Positions 5,868 through 6,419 of a stretch of 6,419 nt of DNA are shown here, piece by piece. The notes under the pieces were generated by a model. It made no database searches. It saw nothing but the letters and a program-made list of their open reading frames with translations, and was not told the origin of the DNA. This DNA is from an uncultured Clostridia bacterium. GTDB taxonomy: Bacteria; Bacillota; Clostridia; Peptostreptococcales; Anaerovoracaceae. The position numbers and the translations under genes were made by a program. The stretch lies in assembly GCA_934277495.1 (NCBI GenBank), contig CAKQUI010000117.1:1-6419 (forward strand). Direction: 5' to 3'. Each line of letters opens with the position of its first letter. Position 1 is the stretch's first letter.

Positions 5868-5910
5868 GAAAGAAGCCTCCTGAACTTAAACAGTTCGGGA
5901 GGCTTCTTTC
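5868..5910. terminator. Strong bidirectional intrinsic terminator
   Basis: A 19-bp stem is formed by 5868-5886 and 5892-5910 around a 5-base TAAAC loop, with a single G-U wobble. The core is GAAGCCTCC pairing with GGAGGCTTC, flanked by an A-rich left arm and a T-rich right arm (CTTCTTTC). Both strands therefore carry a GC stem followed by a T-rich tract. It ends the permease-PRT operon and can also stop transcripts of the convergent dikinase gene, although the latter's stop codon lies 110 bases away. Confidence 0.88.
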
Positions 5911-6020
5911 ATATATAAAATCATCATCATGTCCTGTGTTGAATGATCCTGACATTTCATGGGATCGGGATCGCTATATCTGTATTATAACGCATCCCGC
6001 CATAAAATGCTATATATTTT

Positions 6021-6419
6021 TTATTTCTGAGCGATCGCTGCCTGAGCTGCTGCCAGTCTTGCGATAGGAACTCTGAACGGTGAGCATGATACATACTGGA
6101 GTCCTACTGCATTGCAGAATGCGATCGACTTAGGATCTCCGCCGTGCTCTCCGCAAATACCAAGCTTGATATTAGGTCTTGTCTGCTTACCAAGCTCAAC
6201 AGCCATTTTGACAAGCTTGCCTACGCCTGTCTGATCGATGCTCTGGAACGGATCATCTTCAAAGATACCCTTGTCTCTGTACTCTCTGATGATCTTGCCT
6301 GTATCGTCTCTTGAGAATCCGAATGTCATCTGAGTAAGGTCATTTGTACCGAATGAGAAGAATTCAGCTTCTTCAGCGATCTCATCTGCAGTCAGTGCTG
6401 CTCTAGGGATCTCGATCAT
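6021..6419 (-). CDS. ppdK: Pyruvate, phosphate dikinase, C-terminal part (5' end beyond the window)
   Basis: The enzyme interconverts pyruvate, ATP and phosphate with PEP, AMP and pyrophosphate. In anaerobes it often runs in the glycolytic or pyrophosphate-linked direction. The visible 132 residues belong to the C-terminal PEP/pyruvate-binding TIM-barrel domain. MIEIPRA holds the metal-binding Glu. [10 protein letters not shown] holds the Asn-Asp pair, whose Asp is the second metal ligand. [10 protein letters not shown] holds the catalytic Cys. The fragment ends with [18 protein letters not shown]. Counting back from the stop places these residues at Glu745, Asp769 and Cys831 in an 874-residue protein, equal to the Clostridium symbiosum numbering as I recall it. 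The first visible Met is internal, since the family continues upstream with about 740 more residues. It is convergent with the permease-PRT operon. Confidence 0.95.
   Translation of the reverse strand: MIEIPRAALTADEIAEEAEFFSFGTNDLTQMTFGFSRDDTGKIIREYRDKGIFEDDPFQSIDQTGVGKLVKMAVELGKQTRPNIKLGICGEHGGDPKSIAFCNAVGLQYVSCSPFRVPIARLAAAQAAIAQK

Noticed and set aside
5911..6020. Possible small RNA or second terminator in the gap before the dikinase stop (tandem GGGATC, CGGGAT/ATCCCG pairing, TATAAT on the minus strand)
   Set aside because: The pairing needs a loop of more than 20 bases or competes with other short pairings, no T-run follows and the TATAAT has no matching -35 box or gene. I see nothing firm in this 110-base gap.

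Overview
The window is about 6.4 kb of chromosomal housekeeping DNA. It most likely comes from an anaerobic, low-to-moderate-GC Firmicute of the Clostridia. The reasons are AG-rich Shine-Dalgarno sites, sigma-A type promoters, a trigger factor gene that seems to lead a clp operon, a clostridial Crt-like crotonase, an MnmM (YtqB)-type tRNA methyltransferase and a pyruvate, phosphate dikinase whose numbering matches the Clostridium symbiosum enzyme. The sequence alone does not give genus or species.

Layout from left to right. (1) Positions 1-1333, minus strand: tig (trigger factor), followed 44 bases downstream by a perfect Shine-Dalgarno and the first codon of another gene cut off by the window edge, probably clpP. 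(2) Positions 1334-1475: two back-to-back promoters, one for tig (minus) and one for the methyltransferase (plus). (3) Positions 1476-2051, plus: mnmM-like methyltransferase. It ends at a symmetric hairpin shared with the convergent gene at 2107-2754, a stand-alone CYTH (triphosphate tunnel) protein. (4) Positions 2878-3651, minus: a crotonase family enoyl-CoA hydratase close to Crt, upstream of the CYTH gene on the same strand but with separate promoter candidates. (5) Positions 3652-3856: a second divergent promoter region, with a 21-base dyad just at the predicted transcription start of the purine permease gene. (6) Positions 3857-5808, plus: an NCS2/AzgA-type purine permease and, 41 bases later, a purine-type phosphoribosyltransferase, which together make a purine uptake and salvage unit. 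(7) Positions 5868-5910: a 19-bp-stem terminator facing both ways. (8) Positions 6021-6419, minus: the C-terminal 132 residues of pyruvate, phosphate dikinase, running off the right edge.

The genes form at least five transcription units serving protein folding, tRNA modification, acyl-CoA metabolism, purine salvage and PEP/pyruvate interconversion. I see no mobile element, CRISPR array, tRNA, rRNA or phage gene, and no clear novel system. The points most worth a second look are regulatory: the dyad in front of the purine permease, the promoter that decides the crotonase start, and the unusually long bidirectional terminator.
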